From NCBI GenBank assembly GCA_002104905.1, contig MCFE01000051.1, forward strand, positions 124,001-188,000: DNA of 64,000 nucleotides, given 5' to 3'. This document shows, one piece after another, positions 32,656 to 43,135 of the stretch (within the stretch, counting starts at the first letter, position 1; each line of letters starts with the position of its first letter). The position numbers and the translations under genes were made by a program. The notes beneath the pieces were generated by a model, which did no database searches, was not told the DNA's origin, and saw nothing but the letters and a program-made list of their open reading frames with translations. This DNA comes from Basidiobolus meristosporus CBS 931.73. Lineage: Eukaryota; Basidiobolomycota; Basidiobolomycetes; Basidiobolales; Basidiobolaceae.

Positions 32656-33086
32656 GGTTGGGCACTAGCTTGGATTTCACAGTAGGAAATATAAAGCCGA
32701 AGAGGATGACGAACAAAGGGGGAATCGAAGTTGAGCTGTTGTTATCAGACAGTCACTAAGCTCTCCCGAAACGCTCTATGTTATGGTATAAAGGCAGGTA
32801 CTCTTCCAAATATCCTCGAATTTGCCCTCTAATATTATGCTCTATAGGTAATCTGGCTTGCATACTATTTGGCATACGCCGATTGGTGCATCTTATGATC
32901 AACCATACAGACTTGGCCAACACAGGACCAAATCAATGGAGAAGATGGGTGGACTGCTTTTTCATCATTACCAGAATGTTTATTTTGAGTATTCAATTAG
33001 TGACAGAACAGCGATGTTTCCGAAGACAACAGCACTTGCAGACCACTCGTGTCAGGAAATTGAGGAATGTCTACATTCAACGTCTA
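32656..33086. other. Intergenic, DnaJ promoter
   Basis: 431 bp, AT-rich, no gene seen. Heat-shock-element-like sequence is not obvious. Confidence 0.4.
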
Positions 33087-35008
33087 CTATATACATAATT
33101 CGTCGATTTGCGTTGGCGGAAGCGGTCGCACCCGTCTCGTGTTAAGTCGTGTATTGGACGAGGTCGAAGCACTGTGGTGTGAGGGACGTTTCGTTGCTGG
33201 TCTGGGAATCTTGGGCCAGCCATGATCTTTGGCGGAGGTGGGTTCAGACGACACGACCCAGTAACGTGGAACACCCTTGGCTGCGTTCGGGCGTCGAGGT
33301 CTGATAGAGACGTTTTGGGTTGATCCGTGGCCTGCTCTAGCCGATCTGATTTTCGATTTCTTTACACAATTTGGTACATATTCACCATCCTCGCTGTCTT
33401 TGTATGAGACCTTTCGTTTGGTTCGAACGAGAATCCCTCCAACATCTGAACACAATCGATTCTCGCCCCCGGAGAGAGTGCTCCATTTGCCTTGGCTTGG
33501 GCTACCGCCTGATTGTATGGAGAAGGTTATCTTGTAAGCCACGGATGTGGGATCGGATAGATTGCTGCAATGTGGCTCGTGAGGATATCTGAAATATCTG
33601 TTCTCACCAGTAACGTAACCTCTCTCCAATTCTCGCACCACCTCTGCCAACTCCTGAATGGTTGGACACAAAGTAGAGTTGGAATCCTGATAGATCGCAT
33701 TGTAGTGAGTAATTGAGTACTTTACAATCTCAACCCCCAGTTGATTCAAACGGAACCTCTGGCAAGTGCGTACCAACGCAAGAAGATTCTGATGCGTCAC
33801 GTAGGAGGTGATCACCACTTCTAGCTCTATCCGACTCCCTCCAGCGAAAACCTTTCGTGTTTGATTCACCCAGTGTCTGGTACGAAGACCGTGAACGAAC
33901 GAATAATTTAACAACAACAAGCACAGCGACAGACAACATGGAGAGAAACTGGGGATCCGCGCTTCCACCAACCCATCGGCCAGTTGAGCAAGCAAGCGGC
34001 TGCATCGCTCGGCGGACGTGGTGCTGGCAGTATCTTGCTTGTTGCTAAGCATCATGAGTTTGGCAATTAGAGCATGGGTCCATTGGGCGACACGCATCCG
34101 AACCAAGGGATCCCGGGCAATTGATCTTCGAGTCTTGACAAGTGTGAGCAGTGCATTCCATGCGTTTACAAGCAATGGAACTGCCAGGTGTGAGGATACC
34201 AGCTTTGTGATATAGTCCGTATACCCAGAACGCAAATACTGCTCCACGGACATGCTCTCTTCAAGTTTCGCTGTCAACCGACGGACGCACTTGTAGCGCG
34301 CAAAAGTAGTGAATAAATAATGAAATTCCTGCTTTAAACTTGGTGGGCGTAGCTTCACGGTATACTCGAGCAAATCGACCACCTGAAAAACAACCATATC
34401 ATTATAAGCTGGGGCACGTCTCTTTTTGATACCATGAGCTTCACACTCACCTGAAGGGTGAGCCCGTGCTCAGCATAAACCTCCAGGAGCGCACGATAGA
34501 AATGATAGGAGCCCACGTATTGCTTACACTCTTCCACAAGATGCGCACTAAGCACTTGTCGTCTGAAATGACTAGGAATCAATTCATAGTATTCTTCCCT
34601 TCGCCTGGAACACCTCAGCCTCCCTAGCTGTCTGCCGAGGGTGTGTGCGGCAAAGGTGCCCAAGCTTGGGAGCTCCGTGCTCGAGGTCACCCCTTTCCCT
34701 CTCGAGCCCGACCACAGTTTGGCCAACAAGTGTCTGAAGGCCTCTACTAAGGACGCCTCGTGTTTTATGACGATACTTTCGAAAAGCCCGATTGAGTCAG
34801 CCTCCGAGGCGCCATAGCCAACGCCTCCTCCCTCCCCTCTACTAAACACCAGCTTATTGTATTTATCACAGGTTTGACTTGAGACGTATGCAGCAAACGC
34901 ACCCGGAGAACCCTTAGCATCGTTCGCAATGGCGTTGAGCCTGGAACGAAAAGAGCGCAACATTTTCTGCATTCTTTCAGGTTGCAGTGTGTACTGGTGG
35001 TCTTGCAT
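33087..35008 (-). CDS. Unrecognised 617-residue alpha-helical protein
   Basis: Two exons (35008-34451, 34382-33087) with one GT-AG intron give 617 residues. I do not recognise the family. The first 430 residues are predicted by eye to be mostly helical with Leu-rich, repeat-like segments (SLVEAFRHLLAKLW, LVNAWNALLTLVKTRRS, LLAQLADGLVEARI, SLCLLLLNYSFVHGL, NLLALVRTCQRFRLNQLG), suggesting a TPR/PPR-like or armadillo-like solenoid. The last 160 residues are basic and Ser/Pro/Arg-rich (TKRKVSYKDSEDGEYVPN, KKSKIRSARAG, RRPNAAKG), looking like a disordered nuclear or nucleic-acid-binding tail. The KRKVSYKDSEDGEYVP stretch resembles chromatin-protein linkers. A nuclear helical-repeat protein is my inference only. 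Unbroken frame and a clean intron support a real gene. Confidence 0.8.
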
Positions 35009-35326
35009 GGTTTAATATCTGGGAAACCCCGAAAAGGACCAAGAAATCAAGGAACACAGTCACCCGATGGAACCACCAAATACCCGGTGCATCCAGAATT
35101 TTTCCATCCACACCACACCGTATCATCAAAACAAACCACCCGAATCACCCATCGTTTTTGGTATGCGTGATCAATATTAGCGTGATCAAGATTATTATTA
35201 TTATTATGTTCATGAAAAGGATGGAAATACTTGGGCACCAATTTGATACAACGTAGAATGGAAATGAACAGAAACGAAGGCCGAGTAATGTATACGATAT
35301 ATAGAGGAAATCAGAAACTGCCCCAT
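35009..35326. other. Intergenic with short ATT microsatellite
   Basis: 318 bp between two minus-strand genes, AT-rich, with a (ATT)5 run near 35190-35206. No gene seen. Confidence 0.5.
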
Positions 35327-37346
35327 TTAGTGTCGGTGGAAACAATTGTTGCAGCTGTCTTTCCTGAACACGTTGGGTATGTATTCTTCACAGCCACATT
35401 GGTTGCATGATCCCATGTCGTTCTCCTCGTCAAATGGACTTCCAGTGAGGCGAGACTGGGGCTTAGCGATAGCTGGCCTAGAGGGAGGTGAGGCCTGTTT
35501 AGGAGCAGAGCTCGCTACCCGATTTCCAGATGCCATACGTGATGCAGGTGTCGATGAGGTAGGATTAGGCTGGCTTCCGCGACGAGGGGGGGGTGGTACC
35601 CTTCTGCGGGTGGGGACATCAGAGGGCTCTGACTCTGGGCCGTTGACCATACCAGCACCATTCTCACGGCCAGCTGGAGCGACGTTACTGGTGGTTCTTC
35701 TAGGAAGAGGAGGGTGCTGTTGGTTGGACTCCACGAATATTTCCTCGACGTAGTTCGATGGGAATATACCAACTCTCTTGCCGCTGTTGTCGACAATCTC
35801 GCCAACCCACCATCCGTCATCAATTTCATCGAGAACGGTCACTATATCTCCTTTGCGAATGGACAGTTCGTCGTTGGACTCCCCGTCAAACCCGTACAAT
35901 ACCCGAACTTGCTTCCGACTGCTGGCAACGGGTAACGTGACTGATCGTCTAAGCGGAGGCATGGGTTCAGGTACCGATGAGCGACCGACAGGTCGGACAC
36001 CGGTGTTTGATCTTTGCAATGAGCCAGAGTTCGGGGAGTAATCGTTGTACCCGCTGTTGCTTTTTGGCATGTCAAAGTAGGAATTACCACTCGAGTTTCC
36101 AGGTGTAGTGGGTGTTCTACTATAGCCACCATAACTGCCTTCACTGGGCTCGTACTCGTCGTAGCTGCTGGAATATGATGAATGGAAAGATCTCATACGA
36201 CGGAGTGACCCGTTTGCTTCTCCACGGTTGGCAAAACTGGGCTTTCTGCGAGGGGCTCTATTGGCGTAGTACTCGCTAGCGGCCCTCTCATTGAAGGCAT
36301 CTTTAATCGAGGACAGAACCTCCACTCCACGTTGGAAGAAGGCGAGTTGAGCATCGTAAAAAGCGTGCAAATCCTTCAGGCTATGTTCCTATCCGAGAGA
36401 CAACTGTCAACACCACACACCGCTCGAAATTGACCAGCCTACGATCAAAAACAAACCTCGGTATCGCTAATGTTAGCCATCCTTTGATATGCATCCTCCA
36501 TGGTCTCGTTGAACTTCATCTCCGCTGCTCTCATTTGCTCTTCTAGCTCCGGCTTTTCTTTCTTGGACTTCTGAACAGAGTTCAACTTTGCATTGTAATC
36601 CAATCTGCGCGATTCGAGCTTCTTACGAGATTGCTAAAGATTTCCATAAGAAAGCGTTAGCGCGAGGATGGGGTGGCACAAGAAGAGCCCGTATGGTACC
36701 TGAAGCTCCTTCATTTCGTCCAATGTACGCTCCAAACCTCCGAAGTAGCTTTGACGGAACTGCATGGCCAAATCCATCTGCGCGAAACCTATTTGCTCTT
36801 GAGCTTCACCGACCTTGATCATGGCCTGACCTGTTGACACGAGAGCATGTCACGCTGGTTAGAGGGTATGAACATGAAAGCAAGAAATACAGAATCTGGG
36901 CTATCTCACCATATGGGGAGTCTCTTGGGAGCAGTTGACCGTGGGAAACCATGGCATGGGCCAAAGAAACCACCGGGGAGACTTTGTTCTTGTCGTCGGC
37001 ACCTTTTTTTCTTTTTTCTACACAGAAGGATGGGTGGAGACGGTTAGCAACGAGAGGGAATGCTAGCTGACGACGGGTGATAACGTACCAAGTGTTTTGA
37101 GATACATCTCGGAAGAGAGGTAGAGCTTTTCCAGATTATCCTTCTTGGCATCAGTCTCTAGTTCGAGTCTCTGAAACTCGTCACTACACTCGGTCTTGTT
37201 GGCTTTACCAAGCTTCTCGCCGGTCCACTTTGTAAGGCGAGAAAGAAGATGTGTTAATATTCATGGAGGGTGTACAATCCATGCTGAGTGAAGGGGAAAC
37301 TAACCTGTTTAAATTTACCTAGGTTTTTACCGATTGTAGCGGCCAT
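35327..37346 (-). CDS. BAR-SH3 membrane-curvature protein with Cys/His tail (endophilin-like)
   Basis: Endocytic or trafficking adaptor that bends membranes through a BAR dimer and recruits Pro-rich partners through SH3. Starts MAATIGKNLGKFKQ at 37346. BAR segments lie in successive exons: WTGEKLGKANKTECSDEFQR, KKDNLEKLYLSSEMYLKTL, RQSYFGGLERTLDEMKELQ, SRKKLESRRLDYNAKLNSVQ, KPELEEQMRAAEMKFNETME and HAFYDAQLAFFQRGVEVL. The spelling SRRLDYNA and KPELEEQ is that of endophilins. A Ser/Tyr-rich linker follows, then one SH3 domain (VRVLYGFDGESNDELSIRKG, DDGWWVGEIV, GIFPSNYVEEI). Next are Pro/Arg-rich repeats that may bind other SH3 domains. The extreme C terminus holds a compact cluster, CNQCGCEEYIPN to SCNNCFHRH, a likely zinc-binding tail not found in animal endophilins. 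Confidence 0.9.
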
Positions 37347-37910
37347 TGCAAGTAGAGATCGAAATACAGTGGTGGTCGAAAGGAGTGTTGTTCAGAACCC
37401 GAAGTATAAAATAGGATGTGGGTGGGCTCTATGGCTACACAAGCGCGTTACTTGTCGTAAAAATCCAGAATTAACTAGGCATCCGCGAACCATAAATGCA
37501 TTATATACCACCAAGGAAACAGTTAGCACCTACGCCATGCCCTCACTAGCATTTCATAATTTGACCAAATGAAATGCCATCCAGAATTCAAGATCAATTG
37601 GAACAATTATTATGATCTCGTGAGAGCCAGACTATTCTTGAGAGCTTTAAATGTCCATATTCTCGGATCCATGGAAGTCCCAGTTTGTTCGACTGGTATA
37701 TATTTGTAGTTGATTCCTAAATAAAACAAACACCGACAGTCCGTAAATAGCCAATGAACATCAATAAGCTGGAGAGGTGGACGCATTTGAGTCCAATCAA
37801 GCTGTGTGGAAGCGTGATTTGTCTAACAGGAAGCCATAGAAAGTGGCTTACACTTCAGTGGACTAATAGAGTTAAAAAATTACGATCTATTGTAGCCGTT
37901 GAATGGTTGT
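37347..37910. other. Intergenic, BAR-SH3 promoter
   Basis: 564 bp, AT-rich. No supported gene on either strand. Confidence 0.4.
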
Positions 37911-38257
37911 TTATGGACCATGGCCTTCGATAAGATTGCATTGTACTACACAATGCCAGGTAATTTTCTGCCAATTCCAGCTTTGTACGGCCTTGGATCC
38001 GGATTCAATACTCCATTTGCTCTTTACTGGGTAATTCCAGAGGATGACCGCTGCATAGTGGTTGCCGGTTCCCATTTCAGAAACCTTAGTTAGTGAGGTA
38101 TCATACAGGTTCGAGATCCAACATATGGCGAATCGACGGTGCCCATACTGAGCATCAGCGCCAAATCACGTGGTGCGAACCAAATGGTCGAGATTGTGTT
38201 CATACAGTCATCACTTCCGTATAGTGGAGTGAGCTTGATGCTATATTTGCAGGCCAT
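37911..38257 (-). CDS. Possible small two-exon gene, unknown family
   Basis: A GT-AG intron (38051-38106) with a CTAAC branch site joins two minus-strand frames into 96 codons from the ATG at 38257: MACKYSIKLTPLYGSDDC, IWFAPRDLALMLSMGTV, then VILWNYPVKSKWSIE, NWQKITWHC, ending EGHGP. The frame stays open upstream to 38383 and there codes for a very hydrophobic stretch (VVTVVVAVIAFLFFG), so a membrane anchor may belong to it via an unseen 5' exon. The plus strand over the same bases is also open, which weakens the case. No family recognised. Confidence 0.35.
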
Positions 38258-38545
38258 CAATGAACACACACGACTAATGATTCTTCGGAACAAACCGCCA
38301 ACGAATTTATTTCCAAAAAACAGAAAGGCAATAACCGCCACCACCACTGTAACCACCGGCTCTTCTGCTGATGAAGTATAGCGCGACTAGAGGGAAGAAA
38401 AAGGCAGATTATACGTTGAAGAGATAGAACAATGAAACCGAGATAAATGCTGTCTAACTAAAAATGTCCATTTGTAAAGAAGAAAATAATAATTGTCCGT
38501 AGATAATGTCCGTTATAAACAAGAGATACTTGAAAACCAGTAAAA

Positions 38546-39883
38546 TCATTTTTTCAAATAACCAGAAATGCGAAGCGCCTCTGCGAGGTCTTCTATTAAA
38601 TCATCCGCGTCCTCGATCCCAACACACAGGCGAATGAGATCCTCCGGGAGGGCTCTCTCCTTCCTAATATGAGCGGGAATGCTGGCGTGTGACATACGAC
38701 AAGGCATACTAAGCAAACAAAGTGTAAGAACTCGATCCCTATTGCCGACCAAATCTACAACCCCAACACAAACCTGATTAAAGAGTTGATGCAACCAAAG
38801 CTTACGCTGATAGCCCAAAGATTGACAGCCTCAACAATTCTTTCACTCATCTCGACATCACCAGTAGTAAAGCTAAGAACAGCACCAGCTCCACGTGCCA
38901 TGGTATGGTGAAGCTCATATTGAGGGTGGGAGCGCAATCCAGGGTATAGGACCTTCACCCCATGGCTTTCGAGAAATTCAGCAATGCGCATGGCATTGGC
39001 TTGCTGCCTGTCCATACGCAGTCCCAATGTCTTGACCCCACGCAACAAAAGCCAGCAGTCAAATGGAGCAAGCCCGCATCCGGATGCGTTGATGACAAAG
39101 AAAATTCTCTTGGCGACCTCCTCATCCTTCACCCCGATGATACCAGCCATCAAGTCATGGTGGCCACTGAGATACTTGGTGCCGGAGTGGTACGAAATGT
39201 CTGCGCCCAGTTCGAGAGGCTTTTGCAGGTAGGGAGACATCATGGTATTATCCACTACCACCAATGCCTTCGGACAATAGCGGTGAACCATCTGAGAAAT
39301 TGTGGGAATGTCGGCGATTTTGATCAATGGATTCGTCGGTGTTTCCAGAAGAACTAGACGAGTTTTTTCAGCGTTGAGCACGGGCTCAATACAAGCGGGA
39401 TTGGTGGTGTCCACATGATGGACAGTTATGTTGGAATGCTCTTTGAGATAAGTTAGCAATCTGTTGCTGCCACCATACAGGTCATCGCCAGCAATAATCT
39501 CGTCACCAGAGTCCACCAGACGAGTGATAACATCAAGAGCGGTCATACCAGTGCTGACAGCAAATGCCTTCTTGGCCCCCATGATCTTTGCCATGTGACT
39601 TTCTAGATAACAAACACTACTTAGCAGGGGGAGCATTCCAATGGGAAAATGCCAAACACAAACCTAACTGTGTACGAGTAGGGTTGCCCGAACGAGTGTA
39701 GTCGTATTCGCCCATATCGTGAAGTGAGGGCTGTTTGAAGGTGGCGGTTTGATAAATTGGGACGGACGCAGCATGGTATGGATCACGAACACCGGTACCA
39801 TCTGAATTGTCGATGAATACCAGCTCAGTGGCTGGCTTATACTTCCTTGGAACTACAGGATTGTTGGAGGAAGCGACGGTCAT
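38546..39883 (-). CDS. STR3: Cystathionine beta-lyase (STR3-type)
   Basis: PLP enzyme that splits cystathionine to homocysteine, pyruvate and ammonia in methionine synthesis; fungal forms are often peroxisomal. Three exons (39883-39664, 39602-38774, 38708-38546) give 403 residues. Signatures: SVPIYQTATFKQPS, YDYTRSGNPTRTQLE (substrate and phosphate contacts), YGGSNRLLTYLKEH, VVVDNTMMSPYLQKPLELGA, and the PLP lysine in SGTKYLSGHHDLMAGI. Further: GLRSHPQYELHHTMARGAGA, and C-terminal MPCRMSHASIP with LIRLCVGIEDADDL. YGGSNRLLTYL and HHVDTTN favour beta-lyase over gamma-synthase or gamma-lyase. The C terminus GYLKK is not a classical SKL peroxisome signal. Complete and intact. Confidence 0.95.
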
Positions 39884-40985
39884 GGTTGTGTCTCGTTACG
39901 ATGGAGCGATGAGTGCAGAGGGAGTCCACCATGGCGTCTTATACTTCAACTCGACCATAATCTTGCGAATTTTTCTTATTCTGGATTGGTCGGCTATATC
40001 CTTGGTGATTTTCGGCAATCTCATTTAAAGTGGGGGAATCAAGTATACGAATATATTTGATACTGTAGACCATATGCAAGGAGATAGAGGTGATCATAAT
40101 GACTCAACTCCCAGCGGGAGATGAAGATGGATCATGATGTTTCATACGACCTTTTCTAGCGTTCCGATCCTTGTCGAGTGTAAACCCTCCGTACCAGCCG
40201 CCTGATGACGAGTACTCATTAAGCCTCTTCTATATATGGGGCCTGTGACCACAAGTGTGACTCACTTCACTACCAAGCAGGTTGAATTCATCACTGCTGA
40301 TATCAAGGCATGCATAACAGACATTCACTGCGATAATAATGAGTCGTGATTTATGTGTTGAAATCTGATTCTACCCCACCACTGGGTGTGATGGGGTCGA
40401 ATAAAAGATTTTATTATTCAAACAAATTTCATTTGATTACTCAATGAAATATGCCTAGAAGATTGAGTGGATACTGGAAATTCAGGATCAAATAGCCAGT
40501 CCTTTGATTACGTTCTGTTGCTGATGCCAAAGGGATCGTAACAAGAACACGAATGTTGGTTAGCACTTCAGGGAGCACAGTGCAAGTTGCTAGAGTACCT
40601 AGCAGCTAAAGAGAGCGGGGAAATCACCAAGAGGCGAAATCCCTACTGGATGAGGGGAAAATCATCTAACTCATTGTGAAGATACCCAAATATCACAGAA
40701 ATGTCCGGGTCAATGAGATCGAAAGATAAAAGGGGGAAAAAATATGACAAAGAAAAGAAACCCAAGAAAAAGTCAACTCGGGTTTCGGAGTCTAGAAAAC
40801 TCAAGAATTAAAAAGAAATAAAAATCAAACCTATACTACTTCTTCTGTATAGAGAGCATGTAATATAAACATTGACGAAGTATCAGTTGTGCGTGGTTGG
40901 CATGCGAGATGCTGACCCACGAACAACCAACAAAGAAGAGATTCATAAGGAAAGTATATATATACAAATTCCCGCGGGAATCCCT
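39884..40985. other. Intergenic, no gene seen
   Basis: 1.1 kb, AT-rich, containing the lyase promoter and 3' flank of the next gene. Purine-rich stretch at 40670-40830. I see no coding frame, tRNA or repeat. Confidence 0.5.
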
Positions 40986-41876
40986 CTAAGCCGGAACGAA
41001 TATCGAGGTTTGAGGCAAGCCTAAGGAATCCGGAGGGAAGCCCTGATAGTAGGGAAGATTGAAGGTGGGGTAGCCTTGAGCATGCACGGGATGAGCCTCC
41101 GGATAATAACAAGGAGCAGCATTATTATATACTTGAGGGGCTGGCGAAAAACCATTACCGCCACCGTTCAAGAGACTTAGCAATTTTTGAGATCTAAGAC
41201 GGAGTTCGTTCTCAGACACAAACGGTTGAGGAGCAACATTAATAGGTTGATGATAGCGTGAAGTGAGACCCGGCTCGTGGTAGGTATGAGTTGAAGGTGA
41301 CTTATGTACAGGACATTTAGGGCTGGATGAACGTCCATTGAACACCGGAACTGGAAGGGCGTCAGGAGTAGGGGCATTGCTGAAAGTGGGGCCAGCATAA
41401 AGTCCTTTCTTCTTGGACTCCCGATTGGGATTACGACGAGGGGAAGACTCTTCGTCCAAGATTAAATCTGGAGTGGTTTCACGACTGATGTTTCTAGGAC
41501 TGGCACCAGATTTATGCTTTCTATAAATGTCATCGGCAAGAAAAGAATTACGTGGAGGAGTAGAAACTTCAAAACTATCGGAATCGGATGAATAGGGGCT
41601 GACACCCTCCTCCTTGACGTGATGGCGACGAGAGGATTGCTTTTTACCGTTGTGTTTGGGTAAAGGCGATTGAGGAGCGGGCAAATGTTTCCTCTGAGGA
41701 CTGGTATAGTCGTTGGTTTTGGGGTACGTGTTTTTAGTAGGTGTCTGAGGGGCACTTTTAGAACGGTGGGTGTTCTCGCGTTTTGTTGTGGAGGCGTGGG
41801 CGGCCTCGTTGCGGCGCGAGTGGTTTTTCGTAGGGGTTCTTGGGGAAGAATGCTTTTGGAATCTTGAAGTCTCCAT
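40986..41876 (-). CDS. Disordered protein with PNRC-like motif, candidate mRNA-decay regulator
   Basis: Single-exon gene, 296 residues, almost wholly low-complexity: Ser, Thr, Pro, Lys and His rich with repeated S/T-P sites (SSPRTPTKN, SAPQTPTKN, TSPQRKH) that look like proline-directed kinase targets. The one conserved island is GLYAGPTFSNAPTPDALPVP (residues about 160-180). This matches the PNRC/Edc-type motif YAG-x-F-x-x-x-P-x-P-x-x-LP, which in animals and fungi links to the decapping enzyme (recalled). A second helical island, ELRLRSQKLLSLLNGG, lies near residue 230; the tail is Tyr/Pro-rich. I infer a decapping or mRNA-turnover regulator; the basic S/T-P head could instead mean a nuclear role. 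Confidence 0.75.
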   Translation of the reverse strand: METSRFQKHSSPRTPTKNHSRRNEAAHASTTKRENTHRSKSAPQTPTKNTYPKTNDYTSPQRKHLPAPQSPLPKHNGKKQSSRRHHVKEEGVSPYSSDSDSFEVSTPPRNSFLADDIYRKHKSGASPRNISRETTPDLILDEESSPRRNPNRESKKKGLYAGPTFSNAPTPDALPVPVFNGRSSSPKCPVHKSPSTHTYHEPGLTSRYHQPINVAPQPFVSENELRLRSQKLLSLLNGGGNGFSPAPQVYNNAAPCYYPEAHPVHAQGYPTFNLPYYQGFPPDSLGLPQTSIFVPA

Positions 41877-42186
41877 TATGCGGCCAATAGAAGTTTTAAT
41901 GGTTCGGTAAGCGGTGGATGAACTTGTGCGGGTTCAAAGGCATAAAACGTCAACTAGGTGTGTACGAGGAAATGTAAAGCCAAAAAAAGAGCAAAGGCGT
42001 TGTTTCGTTGAGCAGTACAGTGTGGTAGCCAGGTTAGAAAAGGGCTTGTGAACGAAACGTACGCGGAAGTAGATTAAAAATTAAATTTAAACTACTAGAG
42101 AATCGTGAAAACAGGGACAAGGGAGTTTTTTTGGGTTTTTTTTAACTTTAAATGTAAACGAGAGAACGTTATAGACGGTCTAGGAA
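41877..42186. other. Intergenic, promoter of the PNRC-motif gene
   Basis: 310 bp, AT-rich, with a T8 run near 42126. No gene seen. Confidence 0.4.
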
Positions 42187-43135
42187 TTAGACTGAAGAGT
42201 CAGAGGGTGGGAACGGAAAAAAAGATAATGAATCAATATCACAGAGGATATGCAAAGGAGGATTAGGAACGCTTATATCCAAAATAATCCGCTGCATGCC
42301 ATCTTCATGATTGGATGATGTGAAAGATTGATCTAGTCGATTCCAATGTAAAACCAAGGTGAGGAATTCGTACTCTTTTCCTATTTTTACTTTCACTTTA
42401 GATATATTGGCGAGTGATATATTTCCAGTATAATTAATTTTCGGCAAATACCCCATTTTCAGTGCTGAAGATAGACTTTTTAATTGAATTCTCTGCAGAA
42501 TTACTACATATTGTATATATTACAATGGAATGAAGCAAGATTGTATTAAATCAGATGATATCCTATATCGGATCGGATCATGTTCCCCTCTACTTTTACT
42601 AATAGAAATCGATTCAGCCGAGACCACCACCAATCCACGGCCATTATTCCCATTTGGCTGATGATGATCGAATGAACTCCATTTTATGGAAAGAAATATA
42701 GACTGCGTGTTCCGGTTGTGTACACATGATTGGAGTATGCCTGGTGACTCGATCCAAATGTCATCCATGAAAGTTCTTCAGTGGCAAAACCCCATTTCTA
42801 CGCAATCTACACCCGAACATGATAAGCCAATGATTTTACTGCTCCAATCCTCTTCATACATACAATACATTGATCCTTCCTTGAGTGTCAGACATCGAAA
42901 CACTTTATTTGTCGTTTCAGCACCTGGAGAATATTGGACTTCTGCTTGACGAATGTGTAACTGATGACTTCATTACCGCATTGAAGCATATGGCGACTAG
43001 AGTTTAGCCAAATGCAGAGTCGACACTGGATTGGAAAAGGTGGGATTCGGTGCTTCTGGCGACGACTCTATTCTAAATCCACCTATTCTCGCACCAAACG
43101 ATGTTACAAATCACGCGTTCCAGAGTTCGTGCCAT
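42187..43135 (-). CDS. Tentative HUS1-like checkpoint clamp subunit
   Basis: Five pieces on the minus strand can be joined in phase (43135-43083, 42996-42977, 42923-42813, 42740-42524, 42490-42187) to 234 residues. Blocks in order are KVFRCLTLKEGSMYCMYEED, QSIFLSIKWSSF, GLVVVSAESISIS, HDPIRYRISSDLI, LIQLKSLSSALKMG, NISKVKVKIGKEYEFLTLVL and HEDGMQRIILDIS. From memory these parallel human Hus1 in order and spacing (the CTLRISPDKL, IYLEL, LTVSVELLSMS, HDIPIKVI, VLKTMKSVVE and VHIDI regions). Hus1 is one ring subunit of the 9-1-1 DNA damage clamp. Weak points: one required intron is only 33 nt, another has a GTGTAG donor, and reading without that intron meets an in-frame TGA. The usual Hus1 C terminus is not recognisable. 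The gene could be real, mis-spliced by me, or decayed. Confidence 0.4.

Noticed and set aside
42760-42800. Stop-codon read-through (in-frame TGA between two coding-like blocks on the minus strand)
   Set aside because: An intron from 42812 to 42741 removes the TGA and gives better spacing to Hus1, so recoding is not needed.
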